Positions 12,225 through 24,600 of a stretch of DNA of 64,000 nucleotides are shown here, in pieces. Within the stretch, counting starts at the first letter, position 1. Each line of letters opens with the position of its first letter. The stretch is from Isoetes taiwanensis (Eukaryota > Streptophyta > Lycopodiopsida > Isoetales > Isoetaceae). The stretch spans positions 2,255,339 through 2,319,338 of the forward strand of contig JAJEKV010000025.1 in the NCBI GenBank assembly GCA_021234155.1. The letters run 5' to 3'. The notes beneath the pieces are model-generated. The model was not told where the DNA came from, did no database searches, and saw nothing but the letters and a program-made list of their open reading frames with translations. A program made the position numbers and the translations under genes.

Positions 12225-13424
12225 GATGTCGTCATTTTACCTAGCCATTATGTTTTCATTTGTCCTTTTTACCATATGTTTTGTCTCCTTGCCTCCACCC
12301 CACCTTGGCACTTTGATCTCCATCTCCTCCTTTTCATTGGCCCATAACCTCACTTTTTGACTACTTAAGCCTCATTTTTTGTTCGATTTCGCGTTGTGAT
12401 CGAGATTAACTTTCGTCTCGAATTTCCTTCTTGACCTTCCTTTTTTGTGATTGGTGCTTCGCGTGTCTACATCCTCTTTCTCAATCTCATCCCTCGTTTT
12501 GCCAAGTATGATTCATTTTGGGGCCTTTATTCATGGCTTTGCATATGAAAATTCATTATTTGTCTTGACATCACCACACATTTCTCCTATGCTACCTGAA
12601 CCAGACGCTCAACCTTATGAACCTCTTTTGCTTTTAGACTTCTTGTTGATGTCAACATTATTTTTTCTTCTTGACCTTCGCGCTAAGGCTTGCTCCTTAC
12701 ATTTGGTGTTTGTCGTGCATGCGAGTAGCTTCAAGAGTTGCTTTTTTTATTGGATGTGGTTGACATTTTCATGTTCTTAGTTTGGTCTTTTCATTTTTTG
12801 AGTCTAGGCATCTCGGAACGTTCCTTTATACACCTTCTTCATTTATCACTTCGGGACCTATTAACATCACCCTTGCCTTTTGTTATATTGTTCTATACAA
12901 CCTTAGGCTGATTATACACTTTTACGCTAACCCTTTGTTCTTATTGGCTCCTTGATCCGCATCACTACCTTTTATAAATTCCACTCTCTCACCACTCTTA
13001 CGTGTCATCTTCTATTTGTGGTTTTATAGTTTGACCCCATTTTAGGGTGTTGGCGTCATGTAGCTCTCTTCATATTTTTTTTTTTTGTTGTCATAGTCTC
13101 TCCTTCTGCTATGTAGTTTTGCGATGTTGCCTTTCGTATTTAGACATTTTTCGAGTGGTGGAGAGCGCCCAGGTAAGGAAGTTCTCACGGTAGTGGGGCG
13201 GTTTGTGTCGCTGCGGTCCCTTCCTGGGAGCCAGCATCGATCAGGGGCCCACCGGTCGTTGATGGGATGGGGCCGGCAACGACTATAATATTATGCTCTC
13301 ATCGCTTCTTGTGGCTGGATTATACGTCTTCTCCACGGCTGACATCTCTTTCCTTGTCCCATTGTTTTCCCACCCCCTACCAGCCCTTATATGTTATTTT
13401 GAGTTAGATCTATTGTTTATATTT
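12225..13424. other. Shared 3' flank of the retrotransposon, noncoding
   Basis: The stretch aligns with copy B 60,948-62,090 and is pyrimidine-rich on the plus strand. Neither copy keeps an open frame longer than about 110 codons, and the frames differ between copies, so I see no gene. It is older DNA into which the retrotransposon inserted. Confidence 0.5.
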
Positions 13425-13840
13425 TTTGTTGGGTGATGCCAAGAATTATTTTCCACCCAAAAGGGTGATGCTATCTATATTTTTTCTGTTGGGTGATGCT
13501 AAGATGATGATCTCCACACATTTGGTGATGCTATTTTTCTATTTCCACACCTCTGGGGTGCTATTTTCTATTTCTATATATGTTGTTTCAGTTCCTAACG
13601 TCTATGCTTGGTGATTTTCATCTATTTTTTTGGTTCGTATTACACTCTTTGTTGTTGTCCACCTTAGGTGTTACTTTATAATAATATTTTCTTTAATAAT
13701 GTTTTTCTTTTCGGCGTATCGCCGTGATATTATTCTCCTGCTTGAATTTGATCTTTGTTTTATTTCACCTACTTTTGTGATGCATATATTTCTTTTCAAA
13801 TGATTTGTTATCACCGTTGGGTGATGCTTTCTCCACCCTA
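13425..13840. repeat. GGGTGATG / CCACC motif cluster, copy A left part
   Basis: Short motifs of the form CCACC(C)nnTTGGGTGATGCT recur every 30-60 bp, with TTTTTCTATTT-like spacers. The cluster continues at 31,673-31,810 after the CACTA-like insertion and is whole in copy B at 62,095-62,645. The motif is partly self-complementary (CCACCC ... GGGTG), so each unit could form a small hairpin. Spacing is irregular, so this is not a simple tandem array. It resembles the clustered subterminal motifs of DNA transposons, but no ends were identified. Confidence 0.55.
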
Positions 13841-13865
13841 CACTGACCCCAATTTTTTGGTCCGC
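13838..13865. repeat. Left target duplication (CTA) and left terminal inverted repeat
   Basis: CTA is followed by CACTGACCCCAATTTTTTGG and then TCCGCGATT. The matching right end reads, on the opposite strand, CAC..CTCAATTCCTGGTCC followed by AATCGCTGG. The shared core is CAC, AATT and GGTCC in order. The mismatch in the first ten bases could be real, or could be error at a CAG/CTG site. Confidence 0.65.
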
Positions 13866-14640
13866 GATTTGTTTTTTTTGATTTATCTGAGTCGGTTGTT
13901 TTATACCAAGAAACAACACCAAAATGACTCCCAAAAGTCCGTGGCCCGTTTATCGGTTGCCACAAAGGAGCCCACGATTGGTTTTGGCAAAAATTACTTG
14001 TAGTTTTACGTGACTTTTTGTTTTTTGATCAGCGGTAATCCTTTTTTTCACTGTGACTTGTAAAGCTTTTGTCAGCGTGTGGTTTTCTTATTTATTTACA
14101 TTTTTGGAGAACCCACTTGCGTTGTTTGTATTCAAAACACATGTAGGTTTGAATATTATCGTGGAAGAGTGAAAAATAGTTTTTTTTTTCCTTTTCAATG
14201 TGTTTGTTGTTTTTGTTTTCTCCACTTGTAGTTCTTTTAAGTTAACATTGTTTTTCTACCAAAGAAAATGCGTAATATCCTAAGAAATCCACATGTATTA
14301 TTTTGAATAATTGTTGTTTTCAAATGTTGTTTTACTACGACAATATGTAGTTATTAGATGATATACCTTTTTTTTCTATATGTATTATGTTTTTCTTTAC
14401 ATGTTGGTTTTAAAAGTTATTATTGTTTTCTTAAAACAATGCGTAGTTTCAAGAAATCCACATATAGGGAACATTGTTTTCCTTGATTTGATATGTAGCT
14501 ATTAAGAGTATGACCGTTGTTTCTTAATATATTTATTTGTTTCAATGAAATAAAATATATGTGGCTTTATTTTAAATTTAGAGGAAACAACACGTTTGGT
14601 AAGCTACGGAACATCTGTCTAACCAATCAAATATTATTGA
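13866..14640. repeat. Left subterminal repeat region of the CACTA-like element
   Basis: This is AT-rich DNA with a degenerate motif like ACATGTAG or ATATGTAG followed by TTATTA or TTTGAA, recurring roughly every 60-100 bp (for example near 14,140, 14,345, 14,440, 14,500 and 14,560). CACTA transposases bind such subterminal repeats. A related ACATGTAG motif appears near the right end (31,376 and 31,436). Confidence 0.45.
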
Positions 14641-17293
14641 CATTATGGCGCATCCAATTTTTTAAAAAACAATTATATATTAGCTATTGATAATTTCAAT
14701 CTACTAAAGAAAGGGAAAAGACACCATGGAGCAAGCATCATTTTGAATGTCTACTAAACTCAGGAACTTTGCCTTTAAGTTTTGATCTTAATTGATTCCA
14801 TATTTAAACTCAAAAACTTGCCTTGAAACACAAATTATATTTTCACAAATTTATATATTGTATAAACTCAATTTTGCTTTATTCAAATTCTTGCCATGGG
14901 TGATTTGATACATAGTAAATGATATGCATGTATTCTTCTTTTCATGGCCTTTGCCATGCCTGCAAACTTAATGCAGTTTTAACTTTCATTATGCCAAAAA
15001 AGGAAATATTATTACGAGAAGAAAGAAAAGATCCCTTTAACAACCTTTGACAAGGATTCATGTTTTCTTTACAAATGGAGTACGCCAAATGCATTTTACT
15101 ACTTGATTTCTAATCCTCTCTTACTTGCATAATAAAACACACGTGGCAGTCACCCTTAAAGAAAAGCCACGATTACCAATGCTCTTCACCGCAAAACAAA
15201 CACAATATTAGAATATTGAGTGCTCAATTGATCTTATTTTGAAGTAGGCGGAACAATGTATGCTCATTTGCCAAATTTTTGGGCCGGAACCTTTTTATTC
15301 AAAAATTGGTTTAAGGCAACAATGTTCAAAAATTGGTTTAGAAGACAACAATGTTGGTCCTTTTCGGTTTCAAAGGCATATCAAAAGCAATTGAAACTGC
15401 GATATTCTTTTCGTTCTAGTTTCATATTCATGAAACAGTAGGGCCGTCTATGTAGTTTCTAGAAATACATCATGGGCATGTAATACTGTCGGGAAATAGA
15501 GAGTAGAATAGGATTTACCGATCCACGAGGCCCCTCTGTATGTGACAAATTTTGCCAAGCTAGCCGATCCTCATTCAGTCTACTCTACTTGTTGGATTAA
15601 GTCATCTTGGGATGCGCAGCGGAAGCTCGGATAGGTAGGACTAGGTCATGTGGCCAGTTGAAAGAGCAGTTAGATTTTTACAAGATCAAAGAGAAGCCGG
15701 TGAATATGCTTTCTTTGGAAGGTTACCTTGGAGTCAAGCCACATCTTACTGCGGTCCTCTACACGCCATAGCGGACCTCAGCCGAACAATTAATTGTGGC
15801 TGGAATCTAAGAATTTTGTCAGTTGTCTTATCTGATTTATTCGCGACTCATGTCCATTTGACTACCATGCATCGAGAGTCGCTTCCGAGCCATTTTAGGG
15901 CTCCCATCGATGGATCATGTAATGACTTGCTTGATGTTCGCAGTATCTTCACGGCCTTTTTCACAGGCCATTTTATACCGATTGATCTCGGGCCCGGCCA
16001 GGCACTTACATCAGGAAAGAAGCTTTTGCCATAGCCAGCAAGGAGGAGCTGCGGTTATGCCCAGCGTAAAGAGCCATTGCCAAGGGGGAGAGAGGGAAAA
16101 GCGGGGAGGAAGCGGGAGGGAGAGGAGGCTGCGGATTCACCATGTAAAGAGGCAAGGGGTAGAGAGGAAAAACGAGGAGAAGCGGGAGGAAAAGCCTTAG
16201 GAAGGAGCTACTGCTTAGGATTGCCATCATGGCTGACTTCATAGTCAAGGGGAGAGAAGAAAAACCTGAGAGAGGAGAAAGAAACCTGCGAGGGGCGGAG
16301 GGAAACACATGAGGCGCCAAGGCCAATCACATTAGAAAGGAAGGACTTGGATCAACATCTTAGCACGTTCATGCGTCTTTACATCCAATCGACCATCGAG
16401 AATTTCAAGGGGCCAATATCTAACATAATAAAATGGGGATGAAGATCTCCAGCGTCCATCTTGGCGGTTTAATAAAATACTACTTGCATTTTGCATGCAT
16501 ATTTTTAAATATATATATAATAGATTTTATCCCCTTTTTTCCTACTCTGAGGCTATTGTTTTACTCTGTTGTGCCCCACTCTTTCTCTACGCGCCTTTTT
16601 ATAGTATACAACTCCTACCCTACCACCCTTGAGGTATGGCCGGTGCCCATATATTATTTCTTGGGGGATAGCCAGTAGCGTGCCTTGAGAAACTATTTCT
16701 AGTGGGTCGATCCTTTAAGGTGGATGCGAGCACGGTGCTGGCTGGTACGCTTGGCAATGCCTGCGAGGTTGGTTTGAAAGCAGTCGGCACGGTTTTCCGG
16801 TTCTTAAGAAGCAAAACATTCTCGAGAATTTTTAAATGATAAAGGAAAGGTTATATATACACGAAATAAAACCACTTAATAGCAAAGGTGAGATTGTAAG
16901 GCTTCAACAGCTCGTTATGTTTTTTTTTATATCGAGGCCACCGCCGGTAGCCACCGGCTCCAGGATAGCATAAGCGATTACCAAAGCGCGGATTCTTAGA
17001 GTGTTTAGAACTATTTCCATCCTAAAAGTATGAAGCAGGGCTGATCAGGAACAAAGTGGAAGATTATATGGCTCGAAAATAATAGCTTGCTAGCGTGGAA
17101 GAATTACTCCTCCTCACATTAGGCAGGCCAAGCTGATGCTGGATCGCCAATCCTATAGAAACTAGCCTTAAAGCTGGAATAATGTCCCGAGGTTCGAGGA
17201 ACGCAGAAGTAGAACGCCAAAGGTAGGCAAAAAAACATCACCGGATCTCAAAAATAGGAACCAAGGAAGACGCGCTCTATAAGAAATGCCCGC
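14641..17293. other. Unassigned interior of the CACTA-like element, left side
   Basis: I recognise no gene. A 27-29 bp unit containing TTCAAAAATTGGTTTA is tandemly doubled at 15,297-15,350. A 128-codon frame at 15,648-16,034 has no motif I can place. From about 16,070 to 16,310 the plus strand is strongly purine-rich. The remainder is AT-rich and featureless to me. If a transposase gene existed it would be expected in this part, but none is readable. Confidence 0.4.
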
Positions 17294-18204
17294 GTGGCAT
17301 GTTGGGTACATGGCATGTTTGAGCCAGGTGGCATGTTTGAGCCTAGGTGGCATGTTAAAGCCAAAGGTGGCATGTTGGAGTCTGGTGACATGTTGGGTAT
17401 GCTGGCATGTGCGGGCCTGGGTGGCGTGCTTGAAACCACCATCTTGGCATGTTTGAGCCTAGGTGGCATGTTGAATTTTGCATGGCATGTTTGAGCCACC
17501 TTGGCATGTTGCCAGACCTAGGTGGCATGTTGGATAAGTGGCATGTTGGAACCAAGATTTATGTTTGGAGCCTAAGGTGGCTTGTTTGAGCCATCTTGGC
17601 ATGTTGAAACTCCTGTAATGTTTGAGACTATGTGGCATGTTGGAGCACATGTGGCATGTTTGAGGGCCGGTGGCATGTTGTTAGACTGGTGCGTGTTTGA
17701 GCCATCACTTGGCATGTTTGAGCCACATTGGCATGTTGGGGAAGAAGCCTGAGTGATGGCATGTTTGGGCCCATGTGGCATGTTTTGAGCCACCTTGGCA
17801 TATTTGAGACCTAGGTGGTAAGTTGGAGCCTAGGTGGCATGTTGGAATCCTAGGTGGCATGTTGGGCTAGGTGTCATGTTTGACACCTTGGCATGTGTTG
17901 GAGCACCTAGGTGGCATGCTTGAGCCACCTTGGCGTATTTAAGACCTATAGGTGGCATATTTGGTGCACAAGCGTGTCATGTTTGAGCCACCTTGGCATG
18001 TTTTGGAGCCTGGGTGGCATGTTGGAGGCTGCTGTGGTATGCCAGGAGCCACCTGCGACATGTTTTAGCGGAACCACCTGCCAGCGTGTTGGAGTCTATT
18101 TGGCGTGGTGGGCCCATGTGGCATGTTTGAGCCACCTTGGCGTAGGAGCCCTAGGTGGCGTAGCCGGATCTAGGTGGCATGTTTGAGGACTAGGTGTTTG
18201 GGAC
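17294..18204 (+). repeat. 20-bp GGCATGTT repeat block, left, forward orientation
   Basis: A degenerate unit of about 20 bp alternates between GGCATGTTTGAGCCACCTT and GGCATGTTGGAGCCTAGGT, giving a higher-order unit of about 40 bp. At least 35 recognisable copies occur. Because the unit length is not a multiple of three, the open frames through it are unstable and I do not regard them as genes. The same unit in the same orientation fills 30,003-30,875 on the other side of the satellite. Confidence 0.8.
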
Positions 18205-18605
18205 TAGGTGGCACCCGCGGGGCTCAACATGCAACCTAGGCTCCAACACTATGCGGGTGGTGCCTGAGCACCCGGCGTACCTAGGCTCAAGCATGCCATG
18301 ATGTCAAACATGCCGAGGTGCTCCAGGCACAGCTACAGCGGGCTCCGGCAGGTTGGCTCAGGCATGCTGTATTGAGCTCCGGCATGCCAAGGTAACCGGG
18401 GCGTGCCAGGGTGGCTTAGGACGTGCCTGCCCACAGGCTGGAGCATGACAAGGGTGTCAAGCATACCGCGTGAGCCAGCATGCCGCACAAGGACCAACAT
18501 GCCAATAACTCGAGCATGCCGCGTGGGCCTAACATGCCCGCATTAATTCTAGCATGCCGCGTGGGCTCTAACATGCCAAGGTGGCTCAGAAGCAGCTCAC
18601 CTAAG
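18205..18605 (-). repeat. 20-bp repeat block, left, inverted orientation
   Basis: At about 18,205-18,220 the repeat switches strand. From here the plus strand reads AACATGCCAAGGTGGCTC-like units, the reverse complement of the block to the left. The two parts therefore form a large imperfect palindrome of roughly 400-bp arms, directly against the start of the satellite array. Confidence 0.65.
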
Positions 18606-21600
18606 CTGGTGCCACCCTAACTGTCTCCTAAGGGTAATTTGGGCATTCCGGTTATTGACATGGAGGTGGGATGCGCCAATCCGGGGGGCCTCCTCCATGC
18701 CCCAAAATCAAAAACGTAATTTCTAAACCATTAGGGAATAGCGGTGGCCATCCCAATCAAAAATGAGGGTCTAAGCTGGAAATACGGGATTTTCCTGCAC
18801 CGGGGCCCACTTGGCAACCCCGGCTGGCTGAGAAACCATGATTTCCGCCCCATGCATTAATCATGAATTTCCGGATCATAAACACAAAAGCCGCAGAGAT
18901 AAAATCCGGGTCACCGAAAAGGTGAAATCTTGGAAGGATAATGCGGCGCTGTGGCGCACCGCGCAATAGAAATGCAGCGGCAATACGAAGCACAAGCGAG
19001 AGGCGCATAGAGCGAGCTTAGAGCCAGCAACCCCTTATGAGCCAGGGTCGGTAGCGTCCCTCTCTTTGGGCGGTGGAGCTAGCTGCTTCTTAGGTAGTCA
19101 CATGTATACCACCCTAGCGATCCCTAGTCAACACTATTCTCACTCGATCTTCTACCCGGGGCCTGAGGGGGTGGCCCAGAGTATCTTGTTCTCGCGCCCA
19201 GGCTAGTCCAAGGCTGAGGGCCAATTTGGACCCCCACTCGGGCCCGAGGCGGCTGCACTTGATGGACCCGGAACATCCCATTACCTAGGAGGAGACCAAG
19301 TTTAGAGTAGGCGGGGAAGACCACCCTCTCCAAGAAGCGTAAAGTAGAGTGGATTTTGCACACTACACACTTGTAGTGATTGGCATGGGAGGTGGATCTT
19401 TGCGAATGATACCTAGTGGGGGGTAGAGTGATTGATACAGGGCTGGTGGCCCAGTGGAACTTGTCCTCTAGGGTGGTCCCCCGTTCAGTGTGGAGGTGGG
19501 ATGTGTCCAGGGGCCTCCTCCATGCCCCAAAATCAGCGTGGTCTAAACTCTTTGTCGAGGCCAGCGGTGGCCATCCCAATCAAAAATGAGGGGTCTAAAA
19601 GCTTCCAAGAAAGCCGGGATTTTCACGTATATGAAATCCCACTTAGCAAGCCAGCTGGCTGAAAATCCAGGATTTTTTCCCGCCCATGCATTAATTATGA
19701 ATTTTGGGAGCATAAACACAAAAACCGCAGGATAAAATCCGGGTCTCGAGAAAAAGGTGAAATCTTAGCGGGATATTCGCGCAACACATGTGTACTACGC
19801 AAGAGAAAATGCAAACAATAGAAGCACAAGCGAGAGGCATGAGGAGCGAGGCTTAGAGGCCAACCCGCTTTAAATTTACCCAGAGATTACATTAGCGACC
19901 TCTCACTGGCTGATGGAGCTAGCTTTTCTTCTCCGTGATAGTCACGTAATATGTATACCACCCCTAGCAGTCCTAGTGCTCCTATTGTCACTTCAATCTT
20001 CTACCCCGGGGCCTCGGGGTGAACCCCAAGTATCTCTTGTTCTTGCGAGGCTAATCAAAAATTTGAAATTTTACGAGGGGCCAGTTTGGACCCCACTCAG
20101 GAACCGGCTGGCTCCGCCAATGGACGGAACATCCCCATTACCACAGGGACCAATGACCAAAGTTTAGGTAGGCTGAGACCACCCCCTCTCCAAGAAAGCG
20201 CCAAAGAGTAGGTGGTTTACACTACACACTTGTAGTCAATTGGCATGGAGGTGAGATCTTTGAATACTACCTCCTAGTGATGAGGGGTAAGTGATTGATC
20301 CCCAGGAAGCTGGCAGTGGAAGTTGTCCCTATAGGGTAATTTGTAGATTCAGGACGGCTGGCCGAGGTCGGATTACCAATCAGGGGCCTCCCTCCCATGC
20401 CCCAAGGCCGAAAACGTGGTCCTAAACCATCCAAGGCCAGCGGTGGCCATCCCAATCAAAATTGAGGGTCTAAAACTCGCATCCCGGAAATCTTGCGGGG
20501 GATTTTCCTATACTCCGGGGGCCACTTGGCAAGCCGGTGAAGCGGGGATTTTTCCACGCCCCATGCATTAGTGTTATGAATTTCCGAGCATATGGATGTG
20601 CGAGGCATGGCCTTTGCGCATAAGAAATAAGAGCAATAGAAGCACAAGCGAGGAGGCGTAAGGGCGACTTCCGAGCCAACCCCCTTAGGAGACCACTTGG
20701 GTGAGTGGCATCTACTAGGTAGTGGAGCTAGCTTTGCTGTGGTCACATATGTACCCTTGATCCCTGGTGCTGCTATTCTCACTTCAATCTTCTACGAGGG
20801 CCTCGGGGGGTGAACCCCAAGAGTATCTGCTTGTTCGCCTTGGGCGGAGAATTGCCAAGGCTGGTGAGGGACAGAGAATTTTGGACCCACTCAGGAACCG
20901 AGGCCAGCTCAGCCAATGGACCCGAGGAACATCCCATTACCTAGGGGACCAGAGTTTAGGTAGGCGGGAAGACCACCACCTCTCAAGAGGCGTAGTAGGT
21001 GGGTTTACTACGCTTGTAATTCAATTGGCATGGAGGTGGATCTTTGGAATACCACCACCTCTGGTGAGGGGTAAGTGATTGATCCACAGGGAGGGAAGCT
21101 TCGCCGTGGGAAGTTGTCCCCTAGGGTAGAATTTCGGCCCGGATTCGGACGGCCTTGGTCCGGGATTACCAATCAGGGGGCCTCCTCATGCCCCAAAATC
21201 AGCGTGGTCTAAACCACCACATCCAGGGCCAGCGGTGGCCATCCCAATCAAGAGATTGAGGTCCTAAAACTCATCGGCGAGGAAATACGGGGATTTTCCT
21301 ATACTCCTGCGGGGCCACTTGACCAAACCGAAATTTGGCTGAAAGCGGGGTTTTCCACGCCTTCATTAATTATGAATTTCGAGACATAAACACAAAAGAA
21401 AGCCGCGGATAAAGAATTAGTTACTCCGAAAAAGGTGAAATCTTGGCGGGATGTGCAGCATATTTATTTGCACCGCGCGCAAAACTTTGCGGCAATAGAA
21501 GCACAAAGCGGAGGCATGAGGCGAGGCGCTTCCGGAGCCAGCCCCCTTAGGAGACCGCGGGTGCATTAGCGTCCTGCTAAGAGTAGTGGGCTAGCTTTTT

Positions 21601-24600
21601 GCTTCTCGTGGTCACATGTATACCACCTAGCAGTCCTAGTGTGCTAATTCTCACTTCAAATCTTCTACCCGAGGGGCCTGCGGGGTGAACCCCAGGAAGT
21701 ATCTTGTTCTCGCCCGAGGGGCTGAGTCCAAGGTGAGGGCCGGGCTGGACCCCCACTCAGGAGCCAGGAAGGCGGCTCAGCCAATGGACCAGGAACATCC
21801 CCATTACCTAGGGGACCAGAGTTGCGTGGAAGATAGCCACCCCTCTCCAAAGCGCCAAAGTAGGTGGGTTTACTACACACTTGTGTGATCAATTGTGGCA
21901 TGGGTGGATCTTGGGAATGCCTCTGAGTGAGGGGGTAAGTGATTTGGGAGTCCCTGGGAAGGCTTCGGCAGGTGGAGTTGTCCCTAGGGGTAATTCGCCG
22001 TTCGGACCCGGCCAGCGGTCCGGTTGCCAGTGGGGCCTCCTCCATGCCCCCGGAATCAGCTGATGGTCCTAGAAGCCTGTCAAGAGATTAGCGGTGGCCA
22101 TCCCATTGATCAAAAGGTGAAGAGGGTCCTACAAAACTCATCCCGTCACAGGGGATTTTCCTATACTCGGGGCCACTTGGCGAGGAGAGCCAGTACGGCT
22201 GAAAACCAAGGATTTCCTGCCCATGCACATTAATTATGAATTCAAGACATATAAACACACAAAGAAAGCCTGAGATAAAAATTCGGGTCACCGAAAAGGT
22301 GAAATCTTGGCGGGGATGTAATGCGCGACTGGCTGGCTGCACCGCGCAAGAGAAAATGCACTTAGGCAATGAGAAGCCTGCTTGAGGAGGCATGAGGCGA
22401 GGCTTCGAGGCCAGCAGCCCTTAGGGAGACCACTTGCGAGATGCGGTATCCTACTAGGTAGTGGAGCTAGCTTTGCTTCTCGTGGTCACATGTATACCAC
22501 CCTAGCGATCCCTAGTCTTTGCTATTCTCACTTCAATCTTGCTTCTACGGGGGCCTCGGGGGTGAACCCCAAGTATCTTGTTCTCGCCCGAGGGAGGCTA
22601 GTGCATTTGGTGAGGGCCGAGGTACAGACCCCCACTCCGAACCAAGAAGCTGGCTCCGCCAATGGACCGGAACATCCCCATTACCTGGGGACCAGAGTTT
22701 TAGATGGAAGGAGAAGACCACCCACACCTCTCCAAGAAGCGCCAAAGTAGATTGGTTTACTACACACTTATGTAGTCAGTTGTGGCATGGAGGTGGATCT
22801 TTGAGATGATACCTCTAGTGAGGGGTAAGTGATTGATCCCACAGGAGGCTTCAGGTGGAAGTTGTCCCTAGGAGCCGGGCACCCCAGCCGTTCGGACGGC
22901 CCAGCGGCCCGAGGTCGGATTATATCCGGGGCCTCCTCCATGCCAAAAGGTCGAGAGCGTGGTCTAAACCTGTCCAGGAATAGCGGTGGCCATCCCAATC
23001 AAAATTGAGGGTCACAAAACTCATCACGGGAAATACGGGGATTTTCCTATATACTCTCGGGGCCACTTGACAAAATATTTGGCTGAAAACCCGGGGATTT
23101 TTTCCACTGCCCCCATGCATTAATTATGAATTTCGAGACATAAACACAAAGAAAGCCACCGGATAAAAGGTGGGTCACCGAAAAGGTGAAATCTTGGCTG
23201 AGGGATTAATGCGTGGCGCACCGCGCCAAAGAGAAGAAATGCACGGCAATAGAGACCTGGCGAGAGGGAGGCATGGGGCGAGCTTAGAGCCAAGCCCCCT
23301 TCCGAGGAGACCCCGCGAGATTGCATTAGCGTCCTACTAGGTAGTGGAATTTCAGCTTTTGCTTCTCAGAGTGGTCACATGTATACCACCTAGCGATTAC
23401 AATTGCTGCTGGCTCACTTCAATCTTCTACCGGGCCTGGGGTGAACCCCAAGTATCTCTTGTTCTCGGCGAGGCCTAGTCCAAGGCTGGGGGCCGGGCTG
23501 GACCCCCCTCCGGGCAGGGAGGCTGGCTCTGCCAATGGACGAGGAACATCCCATTACCTGGGGACCAAGTTTCGTGGAAGAGACCACCCTCTCAAGCGCC
23601 AAAGTGGGTAAGTTTACTACACACTTGTAGTCAATTGGCATGGAGGTGGATCTCTTTGAATACCTCCTAGTGAGGGGTAAGTGATTGATCCCACAGGGAG
23701 AAGGCTTCAGGTAAAGGAGTTGTCCCCTGGGAGTGAGTGCCGTTAGGACGGCCGAGGAGGTGGGGATTATGTCCAGGGGCCTCACCTCCATGCCCCAAAA
23801 TGAAAGCACGTGGTCCTATAAACACTGTCCCAGAGACCAGCGGTACGGTGGCCATCCCAATCAAAAGGTGAGGGTCAGGCTGTCCGAATCACAGGGGGAT
23901 TTTCCTATACTCTCGGGGCCACTTGGCAAGAAGCGGCTGAGGAAACCCGAGTTTTTCCACCGCCCCATGCATTAATTATGAATTTCGAACGCATAAACAC
24001 AAAGAAAGCACTGATAAAGGCCGGGTCTCGAGAAAGGTGAAATCTGGCCGATACTTGACATGGCTGGCTGCACCGCAAGAAGAAAATGCCAGAGCAATAG
24101 AAGCCTGGGGCATGGGGAACCCAGGCTTCCGAGGCCAACCCCGCCAGGAGACCACTTAGGGTGGGTAGCGTCCTACTAGGTAGTGCTGGGCTAGCTTTTG
24201 CTTCTCAGAGTGGTCACATGTATACCACCTATAGCGATCCTAGTCTTTTGCTTTATTTCTCACTTCAATCTTCTACCCGGGGCCTGCGGGGTGAACCCAA
24301 GTATCTTGTTCTCGCCGGGCTAGTCCAAATTTGCTGAGGCGAGGGCGGACCCCTCAGAACCAAGAGCTGGCTCCGCCAATGGACCCACGGAACATCCCGT
24401 ACCTAGGGGACCAAGTTTACCGTGGGCCTGCCAGCGCCAAAGTAGATGAAGTTTTACTACACACTTATGTAGTCAATTGGCATGGAGGTGGATCTTTGAA
24501 TACCTCTAGTGAGGGTGGTGATTGATCCCACAGGGCTTCGCCGTGGAAGTTGTCCCCTAGGGTAATTTAAGCGTTCGGACGTAGCGGTCAGGATTAGCAA

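Noticed and set aside
17294-17793. Open frames encoding repetitive peptides through the 20-bp repeats
   Set aside because: They appear on both strands, the unit is not a multiple of three and the frames do not persist, so they are by-products of the repeat.
17294-18605. Repeat block with regular short units, considered as a CRISPR array
   Set aside because: Units are degenerate, about 20 bp and head-to-tail without unique spacers. The context is a plant transposon.
22382-22750. 122-codon frame in one satellite monomer
   Set aside because: The same region is not open in the other monomers, so there is no sign of a conserved product.
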